Assembly: GCA_014728295.1 (NCBI GenBank)
Contig: WJLW01000029.1
Span: forward strand, 1-32,099
DNA length: 32,099 bases
Reading direction: 5' to 3'
Origin: Chitinivibrionales bacterium
Lineage (GTDB): Bacteria; Fibrobacterota; Chitinivibrionia; Chitinivibrionales; WJKA01
Shown: positions 7,622 to 15,477 of the stretch, one piece after another
Layout of the letters: the number at the start of each line of letters is the position of its first letter
Numbering within the stretch: the first letter of the stretch is position 1
The notes under the pieces: generated by a model
Databases searched by the model: none
What the model saw: the letters and a program-made list of their open reading frames with translations, nothing else
Told to the model about the DNA's origin: nothing
Made by a program: the position numbers and the translations under genes

Positions 7622-9718
7622 TCAGTCGTTTCGAACCAATGGTGAGCAAACCCGCTTGACGCTGAGCAAGCGGGTTCCATGTCGAAAATATATTCCGCTG
7701 GTACGTGCGGACGCGGGACGTCGCCTTCCATCCACGCCGAAGCGCGGATTGGTGAGGTGGTTGTTACCGGACAGGGGCCTGAAGTGCATTGGTTGATACG
7801 ACTGCGGATTACTTATGGTCGTGGAACCCAGCGCGATAATTGTACGATCCGCCGCCTTGTCCAGCGCAGTCGCATTCTCGCCATTGACACGCGCCAGCAG
7901 CCGGTTGCCGGGGCCGCCCGAAAAGACTATTTCGTCGCTGCCCACCGACAGGGTGCCGTTTGCGTCCCACGCTACCGGCGGCTGGGAAGTGCCGGCATCG
8001 GCCGGGTAGAGTACCGTTACGAAAGTCTCCCGATCACGGGAGACGGCAGGTTTCAGGGCGACATACTCGATACTGGCAGTTCCGTGTGACGCATTGGCAT
8101 CCGCTGGAGCGGCCGCAATGACATGCAGTACCTTGCTTTGCCCCGCAATTTGCGCACTGCTTCCACTTGCTGTGACGTCGTGCCGGGTTTGCAGGCGCCA
8201 TTCCCACGCAGCCGCCGACGCTGCGGCCAGGTCGTCCAGCAGCACGATGTACCGGCCGTCGACCATGACGATATGGCGTACGAACCGGGTAAGTACATCT
8301 TCGTAACAATTTGACAAATCGGAAGCAAGGTAGTGGAAAGAAGCGCCCGACCCAAAATGCAGGAACGTTCCCTGCACATTCTGCGGCTGTCCTTTTCCGT
8401 TGATCAGAATTGTCGAATGATCGGCGGTTTCGGCATGTTTGTAGCCCGGATCATGCACCAGCCGCTCACCATGGGCAACCAGAACGAAAGACCCCAGGTC
8501 CATATTGTGGTGCGACTTGTTGCTGGTCCAGCCGCCGTTAAAGACAAGCCAGAGGTCCGGTTCATCGAAAACCGCATGCCCCGCGCCCCGGAAGAGTACG
8601 GCCTTCTGCAATTGCGGCTTGACACCCGCGGGCGCGGCATCCCGTCGCCACAGAAAGTAGAATGGACTCACTCCTTTCCAGTAGAAGGCGGCTCCGCCAT
8701 TGTCGGCGCCCCATAGCAACAGAGGGTCGCTTCGCCCCGATTGTGCTTCCCACAATGCACACAGCACCGCGCAGGGTCCGCCTTCCCATTTGCGGTGATC
8801 TTCGCCATACAGTCCCGAAAAGGTTGATTCATTCATATTGTTGAAATTCGCATATTTCTTGTCCGGCCCGAAAAGGTACATATACCAGTACCCGGCGAGC
8901 TTGTCGGCCGTTTTCTGCGGTACGCCCCGATCATCGCCGAATACATGTGTCGCGGCGGTAAAGAAATAGTTGGCGAAGGTCGTCCCGTAGCGATTGTACA
9001 TCACGCCCTCGTGTCCGCCGCCGTCCTGCAACGTCACGCTGGTGAGGAATGTTTCGAGATGATCGAATGCATAGTCGGCCGCCTTCGAGAATGCAGGATC
9101 CTCATCATAGAGTGCCAGCGCCGCCAGGCCGCATCCGCCGTGCACCACACCGCACCAGTTGGTCACCCCGTTGGTCACCCACCAGTCGTTGTGCTTCTCG
9201 ATCGAGCCGAGGTAAATGTTGGTCGACTTTTTCAAAATATTGGTCTTGAACGTCTGTCGTTGCGTCGAGGTCAATGCGTCGTGACACCAGTCGTAAACAA
9301 GTGCACAGGCGGCACTGGCCTCGGCGGTTTCTAAGTCGGCGCCCTTGTTCCAGGAGTAGCCGGTATGCCATTGGGATTCCTGCATGATCGCCAGCGCCTC
9401 CTGTATGGCACGATCGGCGTATTTTGTTTCGCCGGTCATTGCCCAGGCAAAGGCGCAGATGCCTGCTACGCCAAGTGCTTCACGCGTATTGTCGAATCCG
9501 TAAACCGGACGTGTCAGATGGCCGTCCGCATTGCTGATGAAACGGCTCCAGCGCGTCGCAAATGGTTCGTTGTCAAGCTTGTCCTTAATGTCGCTGAGCG
9601 TCGCGGAGGTGAAGTACAGGTACGGATGTGTGTGCTGCGCCGCTGTTGGGAGATTGAGCGCCGCTAAAAATAATACCGTTACTGAGTTGACGGAGAAGAG
9701 CCTTTTGCGTGCGTTCAT
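7622..9718 (-). CDS. Secreted heparinase II/III-family polysaccharide lyase
   Basis: A 698-residue protein with a signal peptide (KRLFSVNSVTVLFLAALNLPTAAQ), an alpha/alpha-toroid region with GVTNWCGVVHGGCGLAAL and GGGHEGVMYNRYGT, then the heparinase II/III beta-sandwich signature SHHNMDLGSFVLVAHG and GERLVHDPGY. It probably degrades an acidic polysaccharide such as alginate, heparin-like glycan or another uronic-acid polymer; the substrate cannot be read. The ATG at 9718 is preferred to 9772 because it begins the signal peptide and has AGGAAGG upstream. The last ~40 residues (RFGVDGRRRPASARTSGIYF, then a basic hydrophobic end) resemble a T9SS-type sorting tail. It is divergent from the selenoprotein gene. 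Confidence 0.87.
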   Translation of the reverse strand: MNARKRLFSVNSVTVLFLAALNLPTAAQHTHPYLYFTSATLSDIKDKLDNEPFATRWSRFISNADGHLTRPVYGFDNTREALGVAGICAFAWAMTGETKYADRAIQEALAIMQESQWHTGYSWNKGADLETAEASAACALVYDWCHDALTSTQRQTFKTNILKKSTNIYLGSIEKHNDWWVTNGVTNWCGVVHGGCGLAALALYDEDPAFSKAADYAFDHLETFLTSVTLQDGGGHEGVMYNRYGTTFANYFFTAATHVFGDDRGVPQKTADKLAGYWYMYLFGPDKKYANFNNMNESTFSGLYGEDHRKWEGGPCAVLCALWEAQSGRSDPLLLWGADNGGAAFYWKGVSPFYFLWRRDAAPAGVKPQLQKAVLFRGAGHAVFDEPDLWLVFNGGWTSNKSHHNMDLGSFVLVAHGERLVHDPGYKHAETADHSTILINGKGQPQNVQGTFLHFGSGASFHYLASDLSNCYEDVLTRFVRHIVMVDGRYIVLLDDLAAASAAAWEWRLQTRHDVTASGSSAQIAGQSKVLHVIAAAPADANASHGTASIEYVALKPAVSRDRETFVTVLYPADAGTSQPPVAWDANGTLSVGSDEIVFSGGPGNRLLARVNGENATALDKAADRTIIALGSTTISNPQSYQPMHFRPLSGNNHLTNPRFGVDGRRRPASARTSGIYFRHGTRLLSVKRVCSPLVRND
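7649..7676. repeat. Perfect 10-bp hairpin inside the 3' end of the lyase ORF
   Basis: AACCCGCTTG (7649-7658) and CAAGCGGGTT (7667-7676) form a perfect stem with an 8-nt loop, 25-50 nt before the lyase stop. There is no T-run on either strand, so simple intrinsic termination is doubtful. It could be an RNA-stability element ahead of the rlmI-like gene or a coding coincidence. Confidence 0.4.
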
Positions 9719-9761
9719 AGTATTCTTTGCCTTCCTGCCAATAATATACTGTTCGGATATG

Positions 9762-9801
9762 GTGATTGCCATCCATTATGAGCGCGGACGGCCGCAATCA
9801 C
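9762..9801. promoter_or_regulatory. Candidate operator between the lyase and selenoprotein genes
   Basis: GTGATTGC (9762-9769) and GCAATCAC (9794-9801) form a perfect 8-bp dyad with arms 32 nt apart centre to centre, about three helical turns. It sits in the 123-nt gap between two divergent genes. No regulator is identified. Confidence 0.3.
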
Positions 9802-9841
9802 TGATGTATTTTATTCGAAACAAATCGGAAAGGAAGCGCTC

Positions 9842-10054
9842 ATGAAAGCAAAAATTATCTACTGCACCATGTGAAACTACAAACCCAAAGCTGCCAGTCT
9901 GGCAGATGAATTAAAACGGGAACACGGCGCAGATTCGGAACTTGTCGGCGGATCGGGCGGAATTTTTGATGTGTATGTCGAGGGGAAGCTGGTATTCAGC
10001 AAGCACGAGAAGGGGAGATTTCCAAATCCGGGGGAAGTTGCGAAGTTGATTTGA
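9842..10054 (+). CDS. SelW/SelT/SelH (Rdx)-family selenoprotein with in-frame TGA
   Basis: A 70-residue thioredoxin-like Rdx-family protein read from ATG 9842 to TGA 10052-10054, with one internal TGA at 9872-9874 (codon 11). Decoded as selenocysteine it gives MKAKIIYCTMUNYKPKAASL: the family's CxxU redox motif directly after the first beta strand, where homologues have CxxC or CxxU. The rest matches the family: LADELKREHGADSELVGGSG, then the strand FDVYVEGKLVFSKHEKGRFP and a final PGEVAKLI helix. AAAGGA lies about 8 nt before the ATG. A 6-bp hairpin with a GTC loop starts 16 nt after the TGA, as a bacterial SECIS should. Standard callers stop at the TGA and miss the gene. No selABCD genes are in the window. 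A pseudogene is unlikely because TGA sits exactly at the redox position. Confidence 0.88.
9891..9905 (+). promoter_or_regulatory. Bacterial SECIS-like hairpin
   Basis: CTGCCA (9891-9896), loop GTC (9897-9899), TGGCAG (9900-9905): a perfect 6-bp stem. Twenty-two nt separate the UGA from the loop, and the loop starts with G. Both fit the known bacterial SECIS rule (a short stem, G among the first loop positions, loop roughly 16-37 nt past the UGA). Function is inferred from this match and from the host gene. Confidence 0.7.
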
Positions 10055-10211
10055 TTCGGGGGGAATGAGCGCATTGCCTTTCAGTAGCCTTGTAATCATA
10101 ATACACAAATTTCTCCACCGCAGCCTTAGCTGCTCGAATCAGGGTGCATAGCACATACACCTCCCCGCACGTGCAGCAGCGTTTGTTTCGCCTTATGGCA
10201 CGATCGATTTC

Positions 10212-12530
10212 TTAGCGTACCGGCTTTATGCGGATGTTTTCATTCACGACGCGCCGCAGTTCATCGGTTTGAAACGGTTTGGCAATCCGGTCGCAAAATC
10301 CGTATTGCTGATAATCAGCCATCACCGGATCATTCGAATAGCCGCTGACAACGACGGCCCGCAGGTCGGGATCCATCTTTTTGAGTGCGCGCAAAATCGC
10401 CACTCCGCCTTCTCCTCCTGATATAGTCAGATCCAGTATCGCCAGGTCGAACGGGTTCCCCTCGCCGGCCGCCTTTGCAAACGCTTGGTGCGCGGTATTC
10501 CCGTCTTTGACGCATATCGGTACATGACCGGATTTTTTCAGAACGCGGGAAATGACGGAGAGCACCGACTCATTGTCATCCACGACGAGAATATGTGCCG
10601 CAGATAATTCGGATTTCGGCGCCGGTGATGTGATCGGTACCGGCTGTTCGGAACTGACCGGCAGGTATATCTCGAATGTGGCGCCGTTGCCGGGTTGCGA
10701 TTCACATCGCAGCAATCCCCCATGCCGGTTTATGATTGAATAGGCTGTTGCCAGTCCGAGTCCGTTACCGCCCGGTTTGGTAGTGAAGTAGGGATCAAAA
10801 ATGCGGGAAATGTTTTGCGCAGCAATGCCTTCCCCGCGATCACTGATTGCGATGCGGACAAAATGCCCCGGGTAAAGGCCCGCTATTTCGCCGTTGTTGC
10901 ACGTGACATTATCTGCGCTAACGGTAAGCTCACCACCGTGCGGCATGGCCTGAACCGCGTTGATAAAGATATTATTCAATACCTGATTTATCTGCCCGTT
11001 ATCGGCGTCGACATAGTCGAGATTGTCATCAATCATGGTTGTGCCGGTAACATTGCGACCGCTGAGGCAAAATCTGACTGCATCCTTTATCGTCCCCGTT
11101 AGGTTGACGCACTCAATCAACGGTGAGCCGCCTCTGGAGAAGGTCAGCAGTTGGCGCGTCAACGTTGATGCCTTCACAGCCGCGTTTTCGGAGGCTTCCA
11201 GAAGCTCCTCCGCCTCTGCGTTACCGGTTATTTCTGATCGCGCCAGTGAGGTATTGCTTATGATGCCGGTAAGATAATTATTGAAATCATGTGCAATCCC
11301 GCCGGCCAGCACTCCCAGGGATTCAAGCTTCTGGGCTTTGAGTGCTTCTCGTTCAAGTCTGCGCCGCTCCGAAATATCGCGTATTACCGCAATAAACGCG
11401 TACGGTTCTCCTTGTGCGCTCGGCAGCAACGCAGCATTCATTTCTCCCGGGAAGACGGACCGGTCTTTGCGAATGAAAGAGAACTGAATTCCCAGAAATT
11501 TTCCCATAGAGCGAATAATTTTCATGTGTGCCATGGCGCGTTGCCGATCATCGGGAACAATCAGCTCCAGGCTGTTCATGCCGATCATCTCGCCGGGGGA
11601 GCGGGCGCCATGCATTTTAAGCGCCGCGTCATTGACCATGATAATGTTGGCCTCAAGATCGGTGACCACGATTGCATCCGGCGATGTTTCAATTAATATC
11701 CGGTATTTTTCCTCGCTTTCGCGCAGTGATTTTTCGATGACAATACGCTTTGCGATGTCCGCTGTCAATTGGGTGGTTCGCTGTGTCACCTGCTTTTCGA
11801 GACCGGCATTCACCTCGCGCAATGCCTGTTGCGCAGCGATCTGGGAAATTTTCAGGGTGATGATATTTGCCGTTTCGGCTAAGAGCCACTTTTCTTTTTC
11901 GGTGAATTTGGGCTGAGTTGTTCCCCTGCCGAATATCAGGCATCCGTAAACATATTCGCCCTTGTGACAGGGAACGGCATTAAAAATGTCGACATCGCAT
12001 TGTACGAGGTCGTGCACACACCGGTTCTGCTCAAAGTCAGGTACATCTGTAAGGGCGCTGTACCTCTCTGAAAGAGAGAGTAATGCGGATATATCATCCG
12101 GCGCTATTTGTGGGTATGCAACCGGATTTTTGTGCTGTTGCGAACAGTGAACAGTGAAGCAGTGCCGTTGGATTGAATTCTCGCTCATATGCACAATTGC
12201 GCAAGTGAGTCCCAGGCCGGCGCTGATACTCTCCAGAATGGTATTCACGAAATTCTCTGCAGTAGCACTTTCGGTTGAGGCAAGTTTCCACAATTCAGCT
12301 CGCAAATGGTTCAGGCGGTTTTGTTCATCAACCTCGGCCCGCGCCTGTTCGAGGTCGTCTATCAGCAGGTCGAACCCACAATAGACTTCGGCAAATTCAC
12401 CTTCGGTAAGCAGGGCCCCGCGGGGTCTTTTGCCGTAATCGCCGAATGACATGTGGGCCAGTATTTCGACGATGTGTTCACGGTTTTGTGCTACACTGTC
12501 CCGGTATGCCTGATCTTTGCCCCGTTCCAT
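10212..12530 (-). CDS. Hybrid sensor histidine kinase with PAS and receiver domains
   Basis: About 772 residues, soluble. In the longer numbering from 12545, domains are: an N-terminal helical/GAF-like region (about 80-240), a coiled coil (240-275), PAS (275-395, ending DISERRRLE), HisKA with GGIAHDFNN (H419), HATPase with QVLNNIFINAVQAMP, SDRGEGI and FDPYFTTKPGGNGLGLA, and a C-terminal receiver with VVDDNES, phospho-acceptor D705 and K756. The ATG at 12530 is chosen because GGAG sits 5 nt upstream; the longer frame begins with TTG. No membrane segment is seen, so it likely senses a cytoplasmic or redox signal. It follows the SpoIIAA-like gene by 17 nt, and the two form an operon. No DNA-binding response regulator is adjacent. 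Confidence 0.9.
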   Translation of the reverse strand: MERGKDQAYRDSVAQNREHIVEILAHMSFGDYGKRPRGALLTEGEFAEVYCGFDLLIDDLEQARAEVDEQNRLNHLRAELWKLASTESATAENFVNTILESISAGLGLTCAIVHMSENSIQRHCFTVHCSQQHKNPVAYPQIAPDDISALLSLSERYSALTDVPDFEQNRCVHDLVQCDVDIFNAVPCHKGEYVYGCLIFGRGTTQPKFTEKEKWLLAETANIITLKISQIAAQQALREVNAGLEKQVTQRTTQLTADIAKRIVIEKSLRESEEKYRILIETSPDAIVVTDLEANIIMVNDAALKMHGARSPGEMIGMNSLELIVPDDRQRAMAHMKIIRSMGKFLGIQFSFIRKDRSVFPGEMNAALLPSAQGEPYAFIAVIRDISERRRLEREALKAQKLESLGVLAGGIAHDFNNYLTGIISNTSLARSEITGNAEAEELLEASENAAVKASTLTRQLLTFSRGGSPLIECVNLTGTIKDAVRFCLSGRNVTGTTMIDDNLDYVDADNGQINQVLNNIFINAVQAMPHGGELTVSADNVTCNNGEIAGLYPGHFVRIAISDRGEGIAAQNISRIFDPYFTTKPGGNGLGLATAYSIINRHGGLLRCESQPGNGATFEIYLPVSSEQPVPITSPAPKSELSAAHILVVDDNESVLSVISRVLKKSGHVPICVKDGNTAHQAFAKAAGEGNPFDLAILDLTISGGEGGVAILRALKKMDPDLRAVVVSGYSNDPVMADYQQYGFCDRIAKPFQTDELRRVVNENIRIKPVR

Positions 12531-12547
12531 TATGTCTCCATGCAATT

Positions 12548-12913
12548 TTATCGCGTCAACCAGTTGATTGCCTTTTCGCGGGTTGCAAATGCACGTGCTT
12601 TCGTCGAGCCGGATGCAATCGAAATGAATTTAAAAAAAGTGCGCATTACCGCTCCGGCGTCCCAGAGAGCCATTTTTTTTAACGTTGGATCTTGCAGGCG
12701 TTCCATTGACTTTTTTCGAATTTTCGGTCCGGGTTTGTTGCCCTTGCCGGCCCACACAAGTATTCGTATTTCGTCAAGGGTGCCCAGTTTTTCGGCACAT
12801 TTGCCCGTCTGCCTTACCATTTCATCATAGTGCTCTTCGGTCAAATGGCCGGTAACACGCTGTTCTACAAACCCGTATTCGGTATCTGCCCATACTTCGA
12901 AGGGTTGTTCCAT
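12548..12913 (-). CDS. SpoIIAA-like (STAS/SEC14-type) domain protein
   Basis: A 121-residue protein with the alternating strand-helix pattern of SpoIIAA-like/STAS proteins (FVEQRVTGHLTEEHYDEMV, then ILVWAGKG, then AVMRTFFKFISIAS and a final helix REKAINWL). Such proteins act as phosphorylation-controlled or lipid-binding switches in other bacteria. Here no function is shown. It is the first gene of a two-gene unit with the hybrid histidine kinase, which suggests a shared signalling path. A 7-bp hairpin lies 4 nt before its ATG and covers the likely ribosome-binding site. Confidence 0.7.
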   Translation of the reverse strand: MEQPFEVWADTEYGFVEQRVTGHLTEEHYDEMVRQTGKCAEKLGTLDEIRILVWAGKGNKPGPKIRKKSMERLQDPTLKKMALWDAGAVMRTFFKFISIASGSTKARAFATREKAINWLTR

Positions 12914-12917
12914 GCTA

Positions 12918-12939
12918 CAATCCAGGACGGCTTGGATTG
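12918..12939 (-). promoter_or_regulatory. Hairpin over the ribosome-binding region of the SpoIIAA-like gene
   Basis: CAATCCA (12918-12924) and TGGATTG (12933-12939) form a perfect 7-bp stem with an 8-nt loop. On the minus-strand mRNA the second arm ends 4 nt before the ATG and contains GGA, the only Shine-Dalgarno-like bases present. It could block translation or be an operator. Confidence 0.4.
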
Positions 12940-12961
12940 AATATCTCTGGGTTATAAAGAA

Positions 12962-13072
12962 ATGAAAATAGTAATTGGGCTTTTGGGTCTGTTGCTGATG
13001 CTGCTTGATAGGCGCGCATTTTCCGGCGAGCGCGGCTTCGGATCGTCGTCGAACGGCACAACCTCATTGTAA
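12962..13072 (+). CDS. Possible short secreted peptide ORF (doubtful)
   Basis: ATG at 12962 opens 36 codons ending in TAA. The product has a signal-like hydrophobic start (MKIVIGLLGLLLMLLDRRAF) and a Gly/Ser-rich end. There is only a weak AAAG before the ATG. It may be a real small peptide, the decayed start of a longer secreted protein, or chance. Confidence 0.2.
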   Translation: MKIVIGLLGLLLMLLDRRAFSGERGFGSSSNGTTSL

Positions 13073-13191
13073 TCGCAATTTGCACGCACATTAGACTCTC
13101 AGTTGGTAACTTCTACGATTTTTGCGTATGTTTTTCACAATATATCAAGATCGATTCCGGCTGACGTCTGACCTCTCCGGCGGAGCCGGTT

Positions 13192-13235
13192 TAGATAGCA
13201 CTATTTAAGATTCGAATCACGCTATCTATATTTTT
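13192..13235. repeat. Nested dyad followed by a T-rich run
   Basis: TAGATAGC (13192-13199) and GCTATCTA (13221-13228) are perfect reverse complements, with the palindrome GATTCGAATC between them and TATTTTT after. It lies about 100 nt before the secreted-protein operon and may be an operator or a leader structure. Confidence 0.35.
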
Positions 13236-13333
13236 AATCCAAAAAATCCACTACAATTCTCAGAAGTTCCTGGCGTTTCTGCCTAAATTGCAAAACAGGT
13301 TCAGCCATTTATAATTTAAAAGGGGATTTTCTC

Positions 13334-14668
13334 ATGCTAAAACGTACTTTTCTCTCAATTATTGTACTCACAACATCCTTTGCATTCTCACAAGATCTCG
13401 ATTCCATTGCCGATGCGATCCTGGAGTTAACGGAAAATCGCGAGGCCCGTTTTGTCTGGGTTACGAAAGCGAAAGTGCTTAAGGCCTTTGACACGCAGAC
13501 CCGTCAGGTCAGAACGCTGGTTGACTGGCAGGATTCGGGCTCGATTAATTTCCGGGTAACGAGGTTCTCCGCCAAAGGTGATTATGTTTTCTTCACGCGC
13601 AACGGTTGGAGTTCACAGAATTGGAGTCATACGCCGTATTGGACCCGTTTTGACGCGTCCCCCGGTGACGAGCAGCGCTGGATGCCCAGTGAAGATCATG
13701 ATAATCTTTCCGCGGCACGCGCAACCTGGATGGATGACAATGGGCAGCAGTGGATGCTTTTCAATGATCGCAATAAAAAAATAGTCCGATATGCCATACC
13801 GGATGTAACCAACAAGGTTGAAATGAACCTGACAACCCCGTGCAGCGAATATTTCGGCATCTCGGCCGACGCTAAGGTTGCAGCCGGGGGCAATACGGGC
13901 CGATGCATGGGCGCCTTTGCTGCCTGGAATGTAGAGACCGGGGAAAAGATTGCTGATTTGTCGATACCCAATTGCAGCTCAACTCTCTCGCCCGACAATA
14001 ATTACCGAATCCTGTGGAACGATGGTGATCCGGATGGGCCGGGGGGTATCGAGGTAAAGCCGCATCGGGGATTTTCCGTGATTACGCTCGACGTCGACTT
14101 TGCTGCGAACACCTTGACGGAAGTAACACCCATGCACGGCTGGGAAACGCCGCGCGATGAATTTCGCGGCAAAGATGAAGCCGTACGAGAACCACAATTT
14201 GCCTACAACCGTGACAATGCGCGTTGGATTGTTTTTGGCTCCCCGGGCGGCGATGCTCGTGACAAAGGTGAGATTATCTTTGTCGCGCTCAACGAGACCG
14301 CCACCGACATGGTGGGGAGTGTCAATGTCACCGGTACTCAGCGCAATGGCGAAGAACGCCCTGCTGCATGGGTGGCGCCGACCGTCGGCAGTGTGGCAGC
14401 GGTCAGATCTTTAAAACTGTCGACCAGCGACCTTTCTCAGACAGCGATAGGTGCAGTTCGCCCGCATTCATCCGGATTCGAGGTCAGGTTGACTCACGCG
14501 TATCGCGGTTCGGCGGTGCTGATATCGCCGGACGGTACGGTTATAGACCGCAGCGAACTTGCACAGGGTAACGTCATGTTCAACGTCCCGGCACTTCCCT
14601 CCGGTATGTACCTTTTGCGAATCGTTTCGCATGGTCACAGCCTGACACGTTCACTGGTAGTCAATTAA
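13334..14668 (+). CDS. Secreted beta-propeller-like protein with T9SS type A tail
   Basis: A 444-residue protein. The signal peptide (LKRTFLSIIVLTTSFAFSQ) is followed by about 320 residues of repeated strand patterns (VTRFSAKGDYVFFTR, EYFGISADAKVAAGG, CSSTLSPDNNYRILW, FAYNRDNARWIVFGS) typical of TolB- or WD-like propellers. The C-terminus (about 365-444) has AVLISPDGTVIDRSELAQG and then LPSGMYLLRIVSHGHSLTRSLVVN, a good match to a type A T9SS sorting domain. AAGGGG lies 9 nt before the ATG. The ligand or enzymatic role is not recognisable. The next gene starts 17 nt downstream, so they form an operon. Confidence 0.75.
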   Translation: MLKRTFLSIIVLTTSFAFSQDLDSIADAILELTENREARFVWVTKAKVLKAFDTQTRQVRTLVDWQDSGSINFRVTRFSAKGDYVFFTRNGWSSQNWSHTPYWTRFDASPGDEQRWMPSEDHDNLSAARATWMDDNGQQWMLFNDRNKKIVRYAIPDVTNKVEMNLTTPCSEYFGISADAKVAAGGNTGRCMGAFAAWNVETGEKIADLSIPNCSSTLSPDNNYRILWNDGDPDGPGGIEVKPHRGFSVITLDVDFAANTLTEVTPMHGWETPRDEFRGKDEAVREPQFAYNRDNARWIVFGSPGGDARDKGEIIFVALNETATDMVGSVNVTGTQRNGEERPAAWVAPTVGSVAAVRSLKLSTSDLSQTAIGAVRPHSSGFEVRLTHAYRGSAVLISPDGTVIDRSELAQGNVMFNVPALPSGMYLLRIVSHGHSLTRSLVVN

Positions 14669-14685
14669 ACACGGAGAGAATAATC

Positions 14686-15285
14686 ATGAAATCACTACAA
14701 CACCAACGGCCCGTTATAGTTATCGCCGCAATAATCAGCTTGTCATTGAGCGTTTCTGACGCATCCGGCCAGGAACCGTCCATTACCATCAGCAGCCCGC
14801 AAGCCGGACAAACGCTGATTGTGGGCGATACGGTCTGGCTGGATTGGGACGTGCAGAATCTTGGCCTCGACATGGTGCTGATCATCGTAACCTATGACGG
14901 CTGGACCACGGACGAATGGCTGACGATAGATGACGGGCTGCCGGCTTCAAATCCGGAGTGGAAGCATTATCCGGTTGTTCCCGACAAAGTGACGGATGAA
15001 TTCTATATCAAAGTCGGCTGGTACAACAACGTCAACAATCCGGCCGATATCGAAGGGCCGTTCAGTGTGGTATCTTCGGTAAGTGTTGCAAAAGACAAGC
15101 TGCCGGCGGTGCAAATGTCGGTGGTCGATCAGCGACAATCAGCCACGGCACTGATCCTCAACAGGGCCGATTTTATTGCCGGCCGGAAGTATTTCAATGT
15201 GCTTGGAAAGAGTGCATCGAGAGTTACTGCAAAAGGTTTGCGCACGCCCGGCGTGCATGGAATGTATGTGATACTGCACGAATAA
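14686..15285 (+). CDS. Small secreted Ig-like (Kre9/KNH-type) protein
   Basis: A 199-residue protein with a signal peptide (VIVIAAIISLSLSVSDASGQ) and one Ig-like domain beginning ITISSPQAGQTLIVGDTVWL, the SP-x-x-G-x-x-x-x-x-G-D-x-V-x-I/L-x-W pattern of Kre9/KNH-like modules found on surface proteins. The end (KYFNVLGKSASRVTAKGLRT, then GVHGMYVILHE) resembles a degenerate T9SS tail with a 'D/N-x-L-G-K' turn and a G-x-Y strand. GGAGAGAA precedes the ATG. It probably works with the propeller protein encoded just upstream. The exact role is unknown. Confidence 0.7.
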   Translation: MKSLQHQRPVIVIAAIISLSLSVSDASGQEPSITISSPQAGQTLIVGDTVWLDWDVQNLGLDMVLIIVTYDGWTTDEWLTIDDGLPASNPEWKHYPVVPDKVTDEFYIKVGWYNNVNNPADIEGPFSVVSSVSVAKDKLPAVQMSVVDQRQSATALILNRADFIAGRKYFNVLGKSASRVTAKGLRTPGVHGMYVILHE

Positions 15286-15323
15286 CCGTATTCCCTTATT
15301 GCTGAAGAGTCTGCTGACTCACG

Positions 15324-15360
15324 AAAGGCGGAGAAGCGATGGTGCTGGTCCGCCTTTTTT
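15324..15360 (+). terminator. Rho-independent terminator of the secreted-protein operon
   Basis: AAAGGCGGA (15324-15332) pairs perfectly with TCCGCCTTT (15349-15357), and the T-run continues to 15360. It lies 39 nt after the stop of the Ig-like gene and is a textbook intrinsic terminator. Confidence 0.88.
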
Positions 15361-15477
15361 CGTGTGCGCCGATGCGATCGTTTATGCCGGCCAATTCGTG
15401 TACTGCTTTGAATTCAAGCTTCGTAGAAGCGCCGAAGATGCACTGCTGCAAGGGGGGCTGCGGGTACATTCGATCAG

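Larger units (their letters stand above)
12914..13333. other. 420-nt gap between divergent signalling and secretion operons
   Basis: It holds a hairpin at 12918-12939, a dubious 36-codon ORF at 12962-13072, a CCGGC/GCCGG mini-hairpin near 13178-13190, and an 8-bp dyad TAGATAGC/GCTATCTA (13192-13199, 13221-13228) enclosing the palindrome GATTCGAATC (13210-13219) and followed by TATTTTT. I see no RNA gene I can name. Confidence 0.5.

Noticed and set aside
9872..9874. TGA read as a true stop, making the SelW-like gene a pseudogene
   Set aside because: The stop falls exactly on the redox residue of a family known to use selenocysteine, and the downstream frame is fully conserved with a SECIS-like hairpin.
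10120..10133. GCAGC-CTTA-GCTGC mini-hairpin between the selenoprotein and kinase genes
   Set aside because: It is a short stem without a T-run in a convergent gap, and no role can be supported.
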